From: Chytridium lagenaria
Lineage: Eukaryota > Chytridiomycota > Chytridiomycetes > Chytridiales > Chytridiaceae
Length of the DNA: 64,000 nt
Assembly (NCBI GenBank): GCA_025449115.1
Contig: JAHLKC010000094.1
Span: 98,049 to 162,048, forward strand
Reading direction: 5' to 3'
The number at the start of each line of letters is the position of its first letter. Positions within the stretch are counted from its first letter, which is position 1. The notes beneath the pieces are model-generated. The model did no database searches and was not told where the DNA came from. It saw only the letters and a list, made by a program, of their open reading frames with translations. A program made the position numbers and the translations under genes. Shown piece by piece: positions 22,659 through 32,973 of the stretch.

Positions 22659-23062
22659 TGTTGGTGGTTTGAGTGGGTTGGTTGAAGTGCGGAATGCGAT
22701 GGTTTGTCGTTGCTTGTTGGTATGTTGGAGAGAAGATGTTGAAAATCCCCCTGCTTTTATACCAGCTGAAGAGCCAACATCACGTTTGGATTTAGAATGG
22801 ATGTTGGCGTGTTTTTTTGCGTGGAGGCAAAGTCGAGCGCAGAAGACAGAATCGTTCAGGGTTTCATGGGGTTTGTCAAATCCATGAAAACAAAACGTCT
22901 GAACAACCTCCAACAAAGTAACCACCCCTCAAAACGCATGCTATAGTTTTCTCTTATAAAAGGGGAACCAATTCATCTGTATCTCTATCACTCGTCACAG
23001 CCAACCTCAACTTCACCTTTAACAAAAACACACTCAACCCACCCAAAAACCAAATATCAGCC
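22659..23062. promoter_or_regulatory. shared promoter, type 3/type 2 pair
   Basis: The minus TATA box (CTTTTATACC on the plus strand) lies near 22,754-22,763. The plus TATAAAAG is at 22,955-22,962, about 101 bases before the ATG. The central TTTCATGG..CCATGAAA inverted repeat is at about 22,862-22,891. Confidence 0.6.
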
Positions 23063-23185
23063 ATGCCCTCCTTCCCCATGACCACCTCCATCGTTGCAAC
23101 CGGTGCCGTCAAATCCATCACGAACGCCAAGCGCACCGCAGCTTCCGCCTCAACTCCTGACTTAAAGACTTCATCAAACCAGTAA
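23063..23185 (+). CDS. short peptide, type 2 (40 aa)
   Basis: Intact counterpart of the disabled gene at 3670-3792. It starts MPSFPMTTSIVATGAVKSIT and ends STPDLKTSSNQ. The tail keeps the SSNQ ending seen in type 1 (ASNQ), pointing to common origin of the two types. Confidence 0.68.
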   Translation: MPSFPMTTSIVATGAVKSITNAKRTAASASTPDLKTSSNQ

Positions 23186-23894
23186 ACGCTTTCTTGAAAC
23201 AACAACAAAGATCAATACTTATGACGACACCACCAAGTGAATCATAATATACCTTCAGTCGGAACCTTGACGTCGGTCGAACAATGGGATCCCGCCATCT
23301 TTTGATCCCTTCACAAAATGGCGCCGTGAGGTCAAGATGCCTATCCCACCCATAGTTAAATATGGGCCGCAAGAGTCGCACCGCAAGAGTCGCACGCCAG
23401 GGAAATTGAAGCTATGATCATGAGCCATTAAAGTACAATTCAATAAATACGATGCCATCCTCTCGTAATAACTGCTGTTCAACGTTATAAATTATTCTAC
23501 ATTGTTCACGCTTCGTTTTTTCTTTTGCAAGCTCTTTAAGAATTATTCGCAAAATGGTCGTTCAAATAAGAAGATGAACCAGAATGGAAGAGCAAACAAA
23601 CTTTCAACGCCGAAGAGATGCATAACTATCGGGGGCGTATGGACTAAACACACAGAGCTGATGTATGTCATATCCTCCATATTATCATCGCACTTAAATT
23701 GAAACACTGTCTTATGAAAAAACAATAATTTATATGATAATAATTCAATAATATGTTATTGGGGTATAATTATGCGAGATTATACATGAGAGATAGACAT
23801 GGTATATCGATGAAAATGGTCGCAAAATCGGACCCTTGAACACGACGAAATAGGAAAACGCTTGCGAAAGAACCAGTCTTGATAGATTGGTGAT
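23186..23894. other. spacer of peptide cluster 2, no gene seen
   Basis: Inverted match to about 2,957-3,669. The repeated GAGTCGCACCGCAAGAGTCGCACG near 23,373-23,398 is a short tandem repeat (unit CAAGAGTCGCAC). AATAAA occurs near 23,442. No supported frame. Confidence 0.5.
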
Positions 23895-24014
23895 TTAGAG
23901 TGAGCCAGGGGTGGTTGTTGCAGGCTTGGTAGCGGGAGTACGCTTGTTAGAGATGGTCTTGACGGCACCGGCGGCGACGATGGTGGTCATGGGGACGTTG
24001 GAGAATGAAGGCAT
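23895..24014 (-). CDS. short peptide, type 1 variant (39 aa)
   Basis: The tail is KRTPATKPATTTPGSL with no terminal NQ, the most divergent type 1 tail. Its inverted counterpart at 2839-2956 is broken by a two-base deletion. The leader contains a tandem duplication (GTTGCGTTGAGTGGTAATAG twice, 24,095-24,145). Confidence 0.66.
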   Translation of the reverse strand: MPSFSNVPMTTIVAAGAVKTISNKRTPATKPATTTPGSL

Positions 24015-24578
24015 TTTTAGTGATTTATTGAGAGGGTGGTTTGACTGTTGAAGAGGTGTTTGTAAAGACTTGAAGGTCAAAGAGATGAAAGGCTGTTGCG
24101 TTGAGTGGTAATAGGAAACGGAGTAATGTTGCGTTGAGTGGTAATAGGAAACGGAGTAATGACAGGGAGCCTTTTTATATCCGCCTGTGAGGGTTAGCGT
24201 GAACCCTAGTTATAACGATACGTGGAGACTGGAGAGTCTCACGACTTCACCACATATCATTACGCGGATAATTAGATATGTCTCGAAGTTGAAGGACGCA
24301 TCGCCACAACGAATATCGCCACGATGGAAGATCCAACCAACAATGGCTTAACCTGACGCATGCTTATAACTTAAAAACTAGGGTTTGTGTCTTGCTCTGT
24401 ATTCCTGACAAACCCTTCAACTTTTCTCAAAAAAGTTAAAAACGTGTTTATGAGGGTTAAAAGGGTTAATTCAACTATAAAAACACCCCTCAATCACCCA
24501 CCACTTCCCACATTCACAACAACATCAAAAGTCAACATCTCTCAAAGTCTCCTTCACACTCAAACCAACTCTCAAGAA
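24015..24578. promoter_or_regulatory. shared promoter, type 1 pair
   Basis: The minus TATA box (TATAAAAAGGC on that strand) is at about 24,169-24,179. The plus TATAAAAA is at 24,476-24,483. Motifs AACCCTAG (24,202), two GCCAC sites (about 24,302-24,320) and TAGGGTTTG (24,380) match the other type 1 spacers. Confidence 0.6.
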
Positions 24579-24701
24579 ATGCCTTCCTTCTCCAACGTCC
24601 CCATGACCACCATCGTTGCCGCCGGTGCCGTCAAGACCATCTCGAGCAAACGTACTCCCGCCACCAAGCCTACCACCTCCACCACGGCTTCCAACCAGTA
24701 A
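24579..24701 (+). CDS. short peptide, type 1 (40 aa)
   Basis: Same protein as 2184-2306. A duplicated 3' end follows: CAAGGCTTCCAGCCAG plus TAAATCA and AGAGCAATTT repeat the gene end at 24,729-24,765. AATAAA is at 24,864-24,869. Confidence 0.7.
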   Translation: MPSFSNVPMTTIVAAGAVKTISSKRTPATKPTTSTTASNQ

Positions 24702-24880
24702 ATCATCGAGCAATTTTCGCCCATCTCCGCCAAGGCTTCCAGCCAGTAAATCATAGAGCAATTTACGTCTCCATGCTCCTTCGACAGCCTTACCTTCTTT
24801 CCTTCAAGGCCCACGTTTAACGTCCAAGCGGCCATCAACTCTTGTTGAACTTTGACATACCCAATAAAATACATGCTATA

Positions 24881-25239
24881 TGCTACCCGGATAATTTTGC
24901 TGTTTGCCTACTGCTGCCTTCGTCACGCTGGCGATATAATAATGTTGCTGATCCAACTTCGCTGACACCAAATTTCAGTCTAAAGCTGATAAGAATGTAA
25001 ATGTTTAGCAACGCGCTCGATCATAAGCGTGTCCCTACTAAAAATGATGAAGCAGCATCTCCGCGCGGAACTTTAGAATATGGGCTTCAATTTTCAGGAA
25101 AAATCACTGGATTTGTTAATAAAACAGCGAGATAAAGCCATGCTAGTATGAGGGGACTAAAAAGTTTCAAAATACAAAGGTGATTTACAAAGACATATTC
25201 AAGCAGGAAAGAAGTAACTGAGTTGAAAGAGGGGTGTGA
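24881..25239. other. intergenic stretch, no gene seen
   Basis: Between cluster 2 and the convergent end of the ferric-reductase-like gene. No supported reading frame. Confidence 0.5.
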
Positions 25240-27619
25240 CTAAAGTTTGAAACTCTCAGCGTGGAAATGGAACAACCCTTCTCGACTTGAGAGTCGACGC
25301 GCGGATTCTCGCGTTAACGCTACGAGTCCATCAGGCCCGCAAGCTATGAAAAAAATAAATTAGAGTAGTCAGTATTTACGAAGTAGTTTTTAAATTGTGA
25401 ACAACAACAACGCGAACAAGATTTTAAGAGAGAAACTCAGACTATAACTTACCGACAACTCCCACATCTCCACTACCACCATCCCGTCTCACTTGCTCCT
25501 CCTCCTCTCCAACACATCTTCCACAACATCTCTCCCTCCACGTCCCCTCCTCACCTCAAACCCACCCCTCCTGTTACTTTTATCCGTCTCACCTCTTCCC
25601 CACTCCCCACCTCTCACAGACCACTCCAACGCCTTCGAAGCCTCCTCCTCCCCCTCCCTCATACCCTCCCCATTTCCTCCCTCCCACTTTCTCCAAAACC
25701 CTCCACTCCCCCACTCACACAAACCACAACTTCAACACCACAGCACCATGCGGCAACAACGAGATCGTCGAGACAGGATAATACTGTTTCAGGGTCACGA
25801 ATGTTCCAGATGAGACTTGCTGAGGTGATGATGTCATGGGTATGACAGGAGGATGTGGGCAGTCGGTCAAGCGACATGCCGATCGCATCACCTATGAAGG
25901 ACAAGAGGGGCGTGATCCCGACACCACCAGCAACACCCACAAATCCCCCAAACTCTCTCGCAGAGAACGTGGGCCGTCCATATGGCCCCTCCACACGGAT
26001 ATCAGGAAACTTCAAGATTTCCTCATCCTCCTCATCCTCGTCTGAGTCTTCACCCTCCAAAGTCAAACTGTGAGAACGTATCAGGACCGATTTTTTCAAC
26101 TTCTCAGTGAAACCCCCCAAACTTTTCACCATGACTGTTACCCCACACCCTTGCGGCGCAACCAAAAGTCGTCTGATTCGTGTCTTCACAAATTCCTTGT
26201 CAGTGTAGTCGGGATGAGGCGGACCAAATACGTTGCGGTTGATGATAGAGCGATGAAGGATGTCGGCGGATGCAGGAGAAACAGGTGGCGCAGAAGCGAG
26301 GGAGAAGGGGTGCCATGAAAGAGGTTGGATTTCAGGAACGTTGAGAAAGATGTATTGGCCGGGAGAGAACGAAGGGGATCGCATGGAGTTACAGTTATTG
26401 ATTGAAAAGTGGCGGCATAGAGGAGGAGCGCAGATGTGGAGACGGACGCCACCGTCTTTGGCCGAGGATAAAGATTGAATAAACGCGGTGTCTGTGTCAT
26501 TAGAGTCGAAGTTGGGAGAAGAGGGCACAGGGTTCTTGTCATTGAGAATTGTGGCTTCGATAATGCGGGCAGGACGTCGCGCACGGATGAATCGGACCAT
26601 ACGGTCGAGACCATAAAAGCAGAGAGGAGCAATCGTAAATCCAAAGGCGTGGTTGGTATGGAGGAATACAAAAACGAGGATGAGGGGGAATAATATGAGA
26701 TGGGAGATGTAGAAAAATGCAAACAGTCTTCGGCGAATGATGGGGAGAGAGAGAAGGAAGAGAAGACAGAGGAGGATAAAGGCGATGAGACCGTTGAAAA
26801 TATGAGGACGATTAATCATATTTTTTTCATGAAACCTGTAATTAAGGATGAATAAAACGTTAGTGTATTTAAAATCAGCTTTAAAAAAGTTTGATTAGAA
26901 GAGGATACTTACCATAATGAGACCAAGACTTCAAATAAAGCCCTCCGTGCATGGCAATAAGTGCGATTCCACTAGTTCCAATCCACCGATGCCATATCAG
27001 AGCACTCTCAAAGGGTATCCCAAACACCATATCCAAAATCGAGTTTCTCCCAGCTGCTAGAGCGACGGACAAGCTTATGCATGTCAAGCCGAGGAACCCA
27101 ATACGGGTATAGCCGGTATCGCGCTCTACGGAAGTATCAATGCCGCCGAGAAAGATGAGAAGGATTGTGAAAAGGAGAAGAAGGGATACTAGGGAAGTGA
27201 GGGTTGCCGGAATATAGGGGTGAAGATAAGTAGGGAGGTAGGGTTGTAAAGATATGAGGGATAGCGAGTGGAGGCGTGCAATCAGGGGAGAGTGGAGATT
27301 TGTGGTGTTAATTTCCCTTATTTCGGCGTCGTTCTCGTCTTGAAGAAGAGTAGGTGTATCTACAAGATACATTCCCAATGTGTGAAGCGAAGCAACATAA
27401 AGAGTCAGAAGATCCACGCATGCAATCTTTCTACTGACCTTTAACTGTTCCTGTTTCAAACGATACCTCACCCTTTCTATGCATCTGCTTGCCTTCCCAA
27501 GTTCTTGCCGTCCAGCGCCTAAAGACCAAGGGTACCGCCGAGCCCAGCACCAGGATCACGACAGACACAAAGCCAAGGCCATGCCAACTGTCTTGCCATG
27601 GGCATATGGAAGGACCCAA
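25240..27619 (-). CDS. ferric-chelate reductase / NADPH-oxidase-like flavocytochrome
   Basis: This integral membrane flavocytochrome passes electrons from NADPH through FAD and two hemes to an acceptor across the membrane (usually ferric iron, or oxygen). Parts on the minus strand are as follows. About 27,619-27,470 holds the first membrane helix, LGFVSVVILVLGSAVPLVF. About 27,470-26,913 holds WHRWIG..MHGG. An intron with GTAAGT/TTACAG follows, then 26,835-25,665. The final exon is 25,343-25,240, ending FHFHAESFKL. Both heme pairs are H-x13-H. FAD HPFSLAS, nucleotide GGVGITP and ACGPDG are present. The N-terminus is uncertain: no ATG occurs in the first frame. The frame changes near 27,470, and twice between 25,665 and 25,453 (FEVRRGRGGRDVVEDVLE lies in one frame, DGGSGDVGVVA in another), so it is either a pseudogene or affected by indel errors. 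Confidence 0.8.
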
Positions 27620-28270
27620 GGCATTGACATGGTTGAGAATGCTGGAAGGGCCATTCTGTCGTCATGAAAGATGATGCCACTGTTCCCGTCTCTTCTTATG
27701 ACGCTGTTCATGATGGGGGGGTTGAAGAGGAAGAAAAGAAAAATAAATTGAACACGCTAGTTGCACAAAATGTACCAATCGCAATAACCTCGCTCTCAAA
27801 CACATCCATGTTGAGGCAAATTCGCTATTGGCTAGAAGTTCTCCACATCGGTGGCATCACTTTTTCTCGTACAAAAAAACACAAACAAAGAATTATTTAT
27901 CAAGCTGCAGGTTTAAATCAGTACCTACATCCTGCATTTTCATTTACGTTGTTTAGCTTGTAATGTCTGCATGCTAGGCGGAGAAGAAAACTGTATAATT
28001 ACATGAATCACAAAAGAGGTAATGAGAGAGATAGCATCGTAAATGTTTATGGGACCATGCTTATAAAACTAAAAAAAGAGGATTCCATATCATCGGCGCG
28101 TAAAGTTTGCAGCTAATAATCATGGGAGCGTCGCCGTGTGGTAAAACTTCGGTCGATCTTTGGAGGATCCAGGCGAGGTAGGCAAAATATGGTTGGCTGC
28201 AACGGCAGCCGGTCAAGGTCCGATGAAGCCATAATGATACGTAAATCAGCGGGTTGCTTGGGAGTGTCGA
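27620..28270. other. intergenic stretch upstream of the flavocytochrome gene
   Basis: A plus-strand frame at 27,664-27,963 starts with ATG but overlaps the likely 5' part of the minus-strand gene and has no recognisable content. I see nothing else to call. Confidence 0.4.
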
Positions 28271-28346
28271 CGTTTTTGGCGTTGATGATGGCCTTGGACG
28301 GCATTTGTGGTGAATACAGCTAGGTGGCCATAAGGCATGAAGGCAT
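28271..28346 (-). pseudogene. decayed type 2/3 peptide gene
   Basis: Read on the minus strand from 28,346, the start ATGCCTTCAT matches type 3. The frame stops after eight codons (TAG at 28,322-28,320). Matching bases continue through GCCGTC..GCCATCATCAACGCCAA (compare KSITNAK of type 2). Its former promoter survives at 28,347-28,530, including TGAAGGCATAATTGTTAGTG and a GAAGGCAAA stretch. Confidence 0.5.
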
Positions 28347-28530
28347 AATTGTTAGTGGTTTGAGTGTGTTGGCTAAAGTGACGAATAAAAATAATTTGCG
28401 AGTTGCTGGTGTATTAAAGAACCATGGTGAAAAGTACAATAGTTCTTATACTAAAGGAAGATGTATGAAACTTGTGCTATTTTGGATGGGTGCTGGCGTT
28501 CTTACGTGAAGGCAAAATAGCCAATGGGAT

Positions 28531-29009
28531 GCCGAAGATTGAGGTCGTCTTGTGCCTTGCCTCCTCACAAGGAGTTCATGGTCGGACTCAGTGGAGCATG
28601 ATTGACCACAACATCCAAAATCAAATTTGTTACTTCGGCATTACAGGCATTCACAGTGATGGGGGGCTTCGCCAGAACCGTGCAATAGTCCGTGCCGTAA
28701 AATGTAATGCATTATCAGCACTATTTTTGCAGGTTTACATAGTACCGAATATGTATAAATTAAAGGGTATGCTGTCTCGATTCTAGGCTTGTTAAACTGT
28801 TTCCCCTGTAGCGATTCATGAACATTAATACATAGCAAGAACCGTTGGTAATAATTTGGTACTTTGTGGTTTAGTGTTGAAAGGAAGCACTCATCATTTT
28901 TATGCTCCTGCCTTATGGACGTCTGCATGATCATCAAAATTATTGTGCAGTTAATTATCGGTACATATATCGGTACAAATGAAAAAAGAAACATGGTAAT
29001 TATTTGATA
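28531..29009. other. intergenic stretch, no gene seen
   Basis: Frames on both strands are open for about 100 codons here but have no family resemblance and no second copy, so none is called. Confidence 0.4.
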
Positions 29010-29131
29010 ACAAAAAATGTTTTATTGGGTATTAAACTTCAACCACATGGTTGATGGCCGCTTGAACGCTAGACGTGGGCCGTGGGATACGAAAAGATTG
29101 TCGTGTTTAGGTGTCGAAAAGGCTTGCGTAT

Positions 29132-29257
29132 TTACTGGTTGGAAGCAGCGGCGGTGGTGTTGGTAGGCTTGGTGGCGGAAGTGCTCTTGCTAGAGATGGT
29201 CTTGACGGCGCCGGCGGCGACGGTGGTGGTCATGGGGACGTTGGAGAAGGAAGGCAT
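29132..29257 (-). CDS. short peptide, type 1 (41 aa)
   Basis: The constant half reads MTTTVAAGAVKTIS, an Ile to Thr change compared with every other type 1 copy. The tail carries the SKSTSATK variant and ends ASNQ. Confidence 0.68.
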   Translation of the reverse strand: MPSFSNVPMTTTVAAGAVKTISSKSTSATKPTNTTAAASNQ

Positions 29258-29785
29258 TTCTTGAGTTGGGTTGAATTGAGTGTTAAGGAGATTTAAGGTG
29301 GTGTGTTTGGCTTTTGATGTTGTTGTTGTTAGTGAGGAGTTGATAGAGAAGGAATGTGCGCTTTTATAGCTTTTTTAACCCTACCCCACGTTTTAGAGAA
29401 TACGATGGAAGAATTATGTGTAGGGTTGTTGACAAATAATGGTTAAGTTTGTCAGAATCCCTGTGGCGTAGCTCAACAGCAAAAACCCTGGTTTAAAGTT
29501 TTTGAGCATGCGTTCCCGACACCCATTAAAACATGCAAAAAGAATGATCCATCGTGGCGATGTCGTCGTGGCGATGCCTTTCCTTTCAAGCAAATCCACG
29601 TAATTCAGTAGCCCGTGACGGTGATTTGATCTCCACTACTCATTGTGATTAGGGTTTATTCTAACTTTCATCCCGCGGATATAAAAACCCAACCTCATCG
29701 CCATTACCATCATTCAATTCAAAGCCTCTCATTGCAATACAACCCCTTTTAAACTTCAATCCTTCCTCACAGCATATCATTGAAA
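29258..29785. promoter_or_regulatory. shared promoter, type 1 pair
   Basis: The minus TATA box (CTTTTATAGC on the plus strand) is near 29,361-29,370. The plus TATAAAAA is at 29,680-29,687, about 106 bases before the ATG. Paired GTGGCGAT sites lie at about 29,554-29,577, and TTAGGGTTTA at about 29,650. Confidence 0.6.
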
Positions 29786-29911
29786 ATGCCTTCCTTCTCC
29801 AACGTCCCCATGACCACCATCGTCGCCGCCGGTGCCGTCAAGACCATCTCTAGCAAGCGCACTCCCGCCACCAAGCCCACAAACACCACCGCCGCCGCTT
29901 CCAGCCAGTAA
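29786..29911 (+). CDS. short peptide, type 1 (41 aa)
   Basis: Same protein as 21264-21389, again followed by the remnant second tail (about 29,915-29,972). The recombinant 3' end therefore predates the duplication of the two clusters. Confidence 0.7.
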   Translation: MPSFSNVPMTTIVAAGAVKTISSKRTPATKPTNTTAAASSQ

Positions 29912-29972
29912 ATCCTCTAACAAGAGTACTCCAGCTATGCAAGCCTGCAACCAACACCCTGGCTCACTCTAA

Positions 29973-30882
29973 ACATCACCGATCTATCAAGCTGGGGTTT
30001 TTCGCAAGCTTTTCTCCTAATTCATAGTTTTCAAGGGTCCGATTCTGCGACCATTCAACGTACCTATTTGTCTATCTCACCTGTATAATGTTCGCATAAT
30101 CATACCCCGATAATAAACCATTGAATCAATTATCATTTTGAATTTTGGTTTATTTTTGTCGAACGTTAACGTATCCGATGAATGGCATAGCTATTACTCC
30201 TATAGCATATTCGAAATAAAAAAAAGGCTCGTAAGAAAAGCACGTAGATTAGCATGAATTGGTAGAAATAAAAATTCACGTACAATCCAAAAGAATCATA
30301 TCTTAAGAATTACTTTATTCTCCTACAATTCATTATTATTAGTCAAAATATTGGAATACTCTCATTTTATTTTATCAAATTCTGTACTATTCTGCACGTA
30401 CGTTTTTCACATGAATATTTTGACCTAATATCAGATCATGAATATTCCACTTTACCGTAGATAATACCTTTAACTCCGATTATATGGTTTTTGATACGAT
30501 GTCAAAACAATAGCAACTTGATCGTTTCAAAAAAATATGGACTATATTTTGAATGGATACAGCATTTATTGCATTTTTACTTTCTTAATACACGGTATGT
30601 CTATAATTTAAGTAGACGTGGTGTTTGGTCACAAAGTAAAACAAGCGTGAGTTTCGGCGTGTTGGCCGAGCTAATCTTGTCCCTAGACGACAGGACTTGG
30701 CCGGAACGTAGAATGTCGACGATCTCGCAATCAGTCTTGACAGCACCTAGGTATATCCAAGTGTCACCGTTGATCGACCTGCCGTTAAGTTGTATCAAGG
30801 ATCATGAACGTTCCAATGACCTATGTCGCAAGACGATTGTAGAGTTTGGTGATTGATCGTTTGAACGGGTTTCTGAACCAAA
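29973..30882. other. spacer of peptide cluster 3, no gene seen
   Basis: Matches the cluster 2 spacer. The region 30,620-30,850 resembles 22,240-22,470 and 4,330-4,620 (CGACGATCTCG and CGTTGATCGACC blocks). No supported frame; the match across clusters suggests old flanking DNA copied with the genes. Confidence 0.45.
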
Positions 30883-30999
30883 TCATTGAGCGGATGTAGT
30901 GGATGTCGTGGATGTGGATGTTGCGGGAGACGAGCGTTTGGAGATGGACTTGATGGCACCGGTGGCAACGATGGAGGTGGTCATAGGGAATGAAGGCAT
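30883..30999 (-). CDS. short peptide, type 3 (38 aa)
   Basis: Starts MPSFPMTTSIVATGAIKSIS; Lys replaces the Arg of the 22542 copy (GCC ATC AAG), and the tail ends TTSTTSAQ. Divergent partner: 31398. Confidence 0.68.
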   Translation of the reverse strand: MPSFPMTTSIVATGAIKSISKRSSPATSTSTTSTTSAQ

Positions 31000-31397
31000 T
31001 GTTGGTGGTTTGAGTGGGTTGGTTGAAGTTGCGATGGTTTGTTGTTGTTGGTTGGTATGTAGGAGAGAAATAAATATGATAATAAACCCTCTGCTTTTAT
31101 ACCAGCTGAAGAAGCAATATCACGTTTGGATATAGAATGGATGTTGGCGTGTTTTTTTGCGTGGAGGCAAAGTCGAGCGCAGAAGACAGAATCGTCCAGG
31201 GTTTCATGGGGTTTGTCAAATCCATGAAAACAGAACGTCTGAACAACCTGCTCCCCTGCCACCTCAAAACGCATGCTATAGTTTTCTCTTATAAAAGGGG
31301 AACCGCTTTATCTGTATCTCTATCACTCGTCACAGCCAACCTCAACTTCACCTTTAACAAAAACACACTCAACCCATCCAAAAACCAAGTATCAGCC
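31000..31397. promoter_or_regulatory. shared promoter, type 3/type 2 pair
   Basis: The minus TATA (CTTTTATACC) is at about 31,094-31,103. The plus TATAAAAG is at 31,290-31,297. The TTTCATGG..CCATGAAA inverted repeat is at about 31,202-31,231. Confidence 0.6.
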
Positions 31398-31520
31398 ATG
31401 CCCTCCTTCCCCATGACCACCTCCATCGTTGCAACCGGTGCCGTCAAATCCATCACAAACGCAAAACGCCCCGCAGCTTCCGCCTCAACTGCTGACTCAA
31501 AGACTTCATCAAACCAGTAA
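31398..31520 (+). CDS. short peptide, type 2 (40 aa)
   Basis: Differs from 23063-23185 at a few tail residues (KRPAASASTADSKTSSNQ). Several silent third-base changes elsewhere support coding constraint. Confidence 0.7.
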   Translation: MPSFPMTTSIVATGAVKSITNAKRPAASASTADSKTSSNQ

Positions 31521-32280
31521 ACGCTTTCTTGAGATAACAGCAAAAATCAACACTTGATACCACCAAGTCCATCATATATTAGACCTTCAGTCGGAACCAT
31601 TGATGACGGTCGAACAATGGGATCCCGCCATCTTTTGATCCCGATTCACCAAAAGGCGTCGTAAGGTCGCATTGCAAGCATTGAGTCGAAGAACTAAGGC
31701 AGAATCAAGGCCGTCAACCAGATGCCGATCCCACCCTTAATTAACTATGGGGCAAGAGTCGCATCGCAAGAGTCGCACGCCAGGGGAATTGAAGCTATCA
31801 TCATTGGCGATTGAAGCATAATTCAATAAATACGATGTTATCCTCTCGATATAAATGCCGCTCAACGTTAAGAAATTATTTTAGTGTACATCTCGTTCTT
31901 TCTTTTGCAAACTCTTTCAGAATCTTTCGCAAAAGGGGCATGAAAATGTAAATAGCAACACACTATTATTTTCGAGATAACGTGAACTATCGACAAACTT
32001 ACCGTCCCTAGACTCACCATCGTCGCCGGCAGGTGATGTGAAAACAATCGCAAGCAAACTGTGACCCTTTGAAATCACTGCACCCTGCATTTCCGGCCTA
32101 TGTCCGGAGTTTACTTGTTTTTAATGTTAAGAGTGCAGTTTTGGTTCAGTTTATTGTGACAAAACTTTGGTGCCGTAAAATTGACTATCTGGCATTGCTT
32201 GAAGGTGCGAACCCCGTGTGAGGGTGTGGTCGTTGACTAAACTAATACGTAAGTGTTGGGTGAAAAAAGAAAGACCTGAA
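31521..32280. other. cluster 3 flank and intergenic stretch, no gene seen
   Basis: Bases up to about 31,920 match the flank at 23,186-23,560. The rest shows no supported frame. Confidence 0.4.
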
Positions 32281-32530
32281 GGTAAAGCAAGATGTTATAG
32301 CAAACACACTCCATGTAAGATTTTATAGCTAGTGCTATCTCGAGAGAGAGAGGTTTAGCAAAGGTATAGTTGAAGTCATAAAGAGAGACCTAGTGGAATG
32401 TAAACCAATACGTTATAGCGGAAGAAAAAAACACCCCATGTAAGGTCTATGGCCAGCGCCATGTCGAAAGAAAGAGAGAATTTATTAAAGGTATCGCTGA
32501 AGTCTTGCAAAGAAAGTGTTGGGTATTCGT
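32281..32530. repeat. diverged tandem duplication, unit about 120 bases
   Basis: Two units, about 32,281-32,390 and 32,400-32,520, share ordered blocks: GTAAA(G/C)CAA, GTTATAGC, CCATGTAAG, TCGA(G/A)AGA and AAAGGTAT followed by GAAGTC. Non-coding, between cluster 3 and the next gene. Confidence 0.55.
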
Positions 32531-32603
32531 AGGTTATTCGCAGAAACATTCCAGCAAAATCGGAGGGTGAAAGTAATGTAGGTTTGAAATGAAGCATTGA
32601 AGT

Positions 32604-32973
32604 TCATTTTTCCAGTTGCTCAATCTTTGCCTGCTTTTCGGCCACGGTTCTCAGGAGAATGTTGATGCGGTAGTTGAGCTTTTTGCTAAAAAACATGGAG
32701 GTCAGAGAGATGTTGAAATGGACTTCAAGCCATTGCTCAATCGCTCCACATATCATGAGATGTACTCATTTCATTGGTCTGCGACACTTACTTTTCCTCT
32801 TCAAGCTCCTTGATCCTCTTTGCGTCAGCATCGGAAGGGGTTGTGGTGGTCGTGGTGGTGGGTGTGGTGGTTGCAGGTGCCTTTAAGAGTAGGATATCGC
32901 GGAGTTGGTCGAGTTGAGCCTCGAGGCCCTTGACGTAAGCAGAGAGAGCGTCTTTATCGTCAATGGCGACCAT
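32604..32973 (-). CDS. small coiled-coil protein (87 aa)
   Basis: Two exons, 32,973-32,792 and 32,685-32,604, are joined over a 106-base intron (GTAAGT..TTTTAG). The protein has an N-terminal heptad segment (DALSAYVKGLEAQLDQLRDI), a Thr/Pro linker, and a second coiled coil (RIKELEEENKKLNYRINILL) running to the C-terminus. There is no membrane segment or enzyme motif. An ATG further upstream at 33,078 is in frame and would add 35 residues, but that part looks like leader and ends at an acceptor-like TTCCTCCAG. The arrangement suggests a dimerising partner protein. I do not name a family. Confidence 0.65.

Larger units (their letters stand above)
20505..24880. repeat. peptide-gene cluster 2 (inverted copy of cluster 1)
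   Basis: Three divergent pairs lie at 20739/21264, 22658/23063 and 24014/24579. The two clusters face each other across about 13.3 kb that contains Helitron-like element 1, the 15.1-kb gene and nitrate reductase. All six peptide genes in this copy are intact. A tandem duplicate of a short stretch occurs at 21,544-21,630 (ATGCTCGCATAATCATACC(C/G)CGATAATAAAC twice). Another, in the leader of the 24,014 gene, occurs at 24,095-24,160. Confidence 0.85.
29010..32000. repeat. peptide-gene cluster 3 (direct partial copy of cluster 2)
   Basis: Same order and orientation as 20,505-23,560: pair 29257/29786, spacer, then pair 30999/31398. The third pair of clusters 1 and 2 is missing. All four peptide genes are intact. 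The right edge fades out at about 31,900-32,000. Confidence 0.8.

Noticed and set aside
28641..28994. 117-codon minus-strand frame
   Set aside because: AT-rich, unusual composition, no motif and no homologous copy here.
2172..29296. Gly-rich open frames antisense to the peptide genes
   Set aside because: They are mirror images of the peptide genes. Silent changes and whole-codon indels fit the sense frame, and the antisense frames have no shared start.
32200..32225. Possible tRNA T-arm (GTGCGAACCCC)
   Set aside because: No matching acceptor, D or anticodon arms on either strand.
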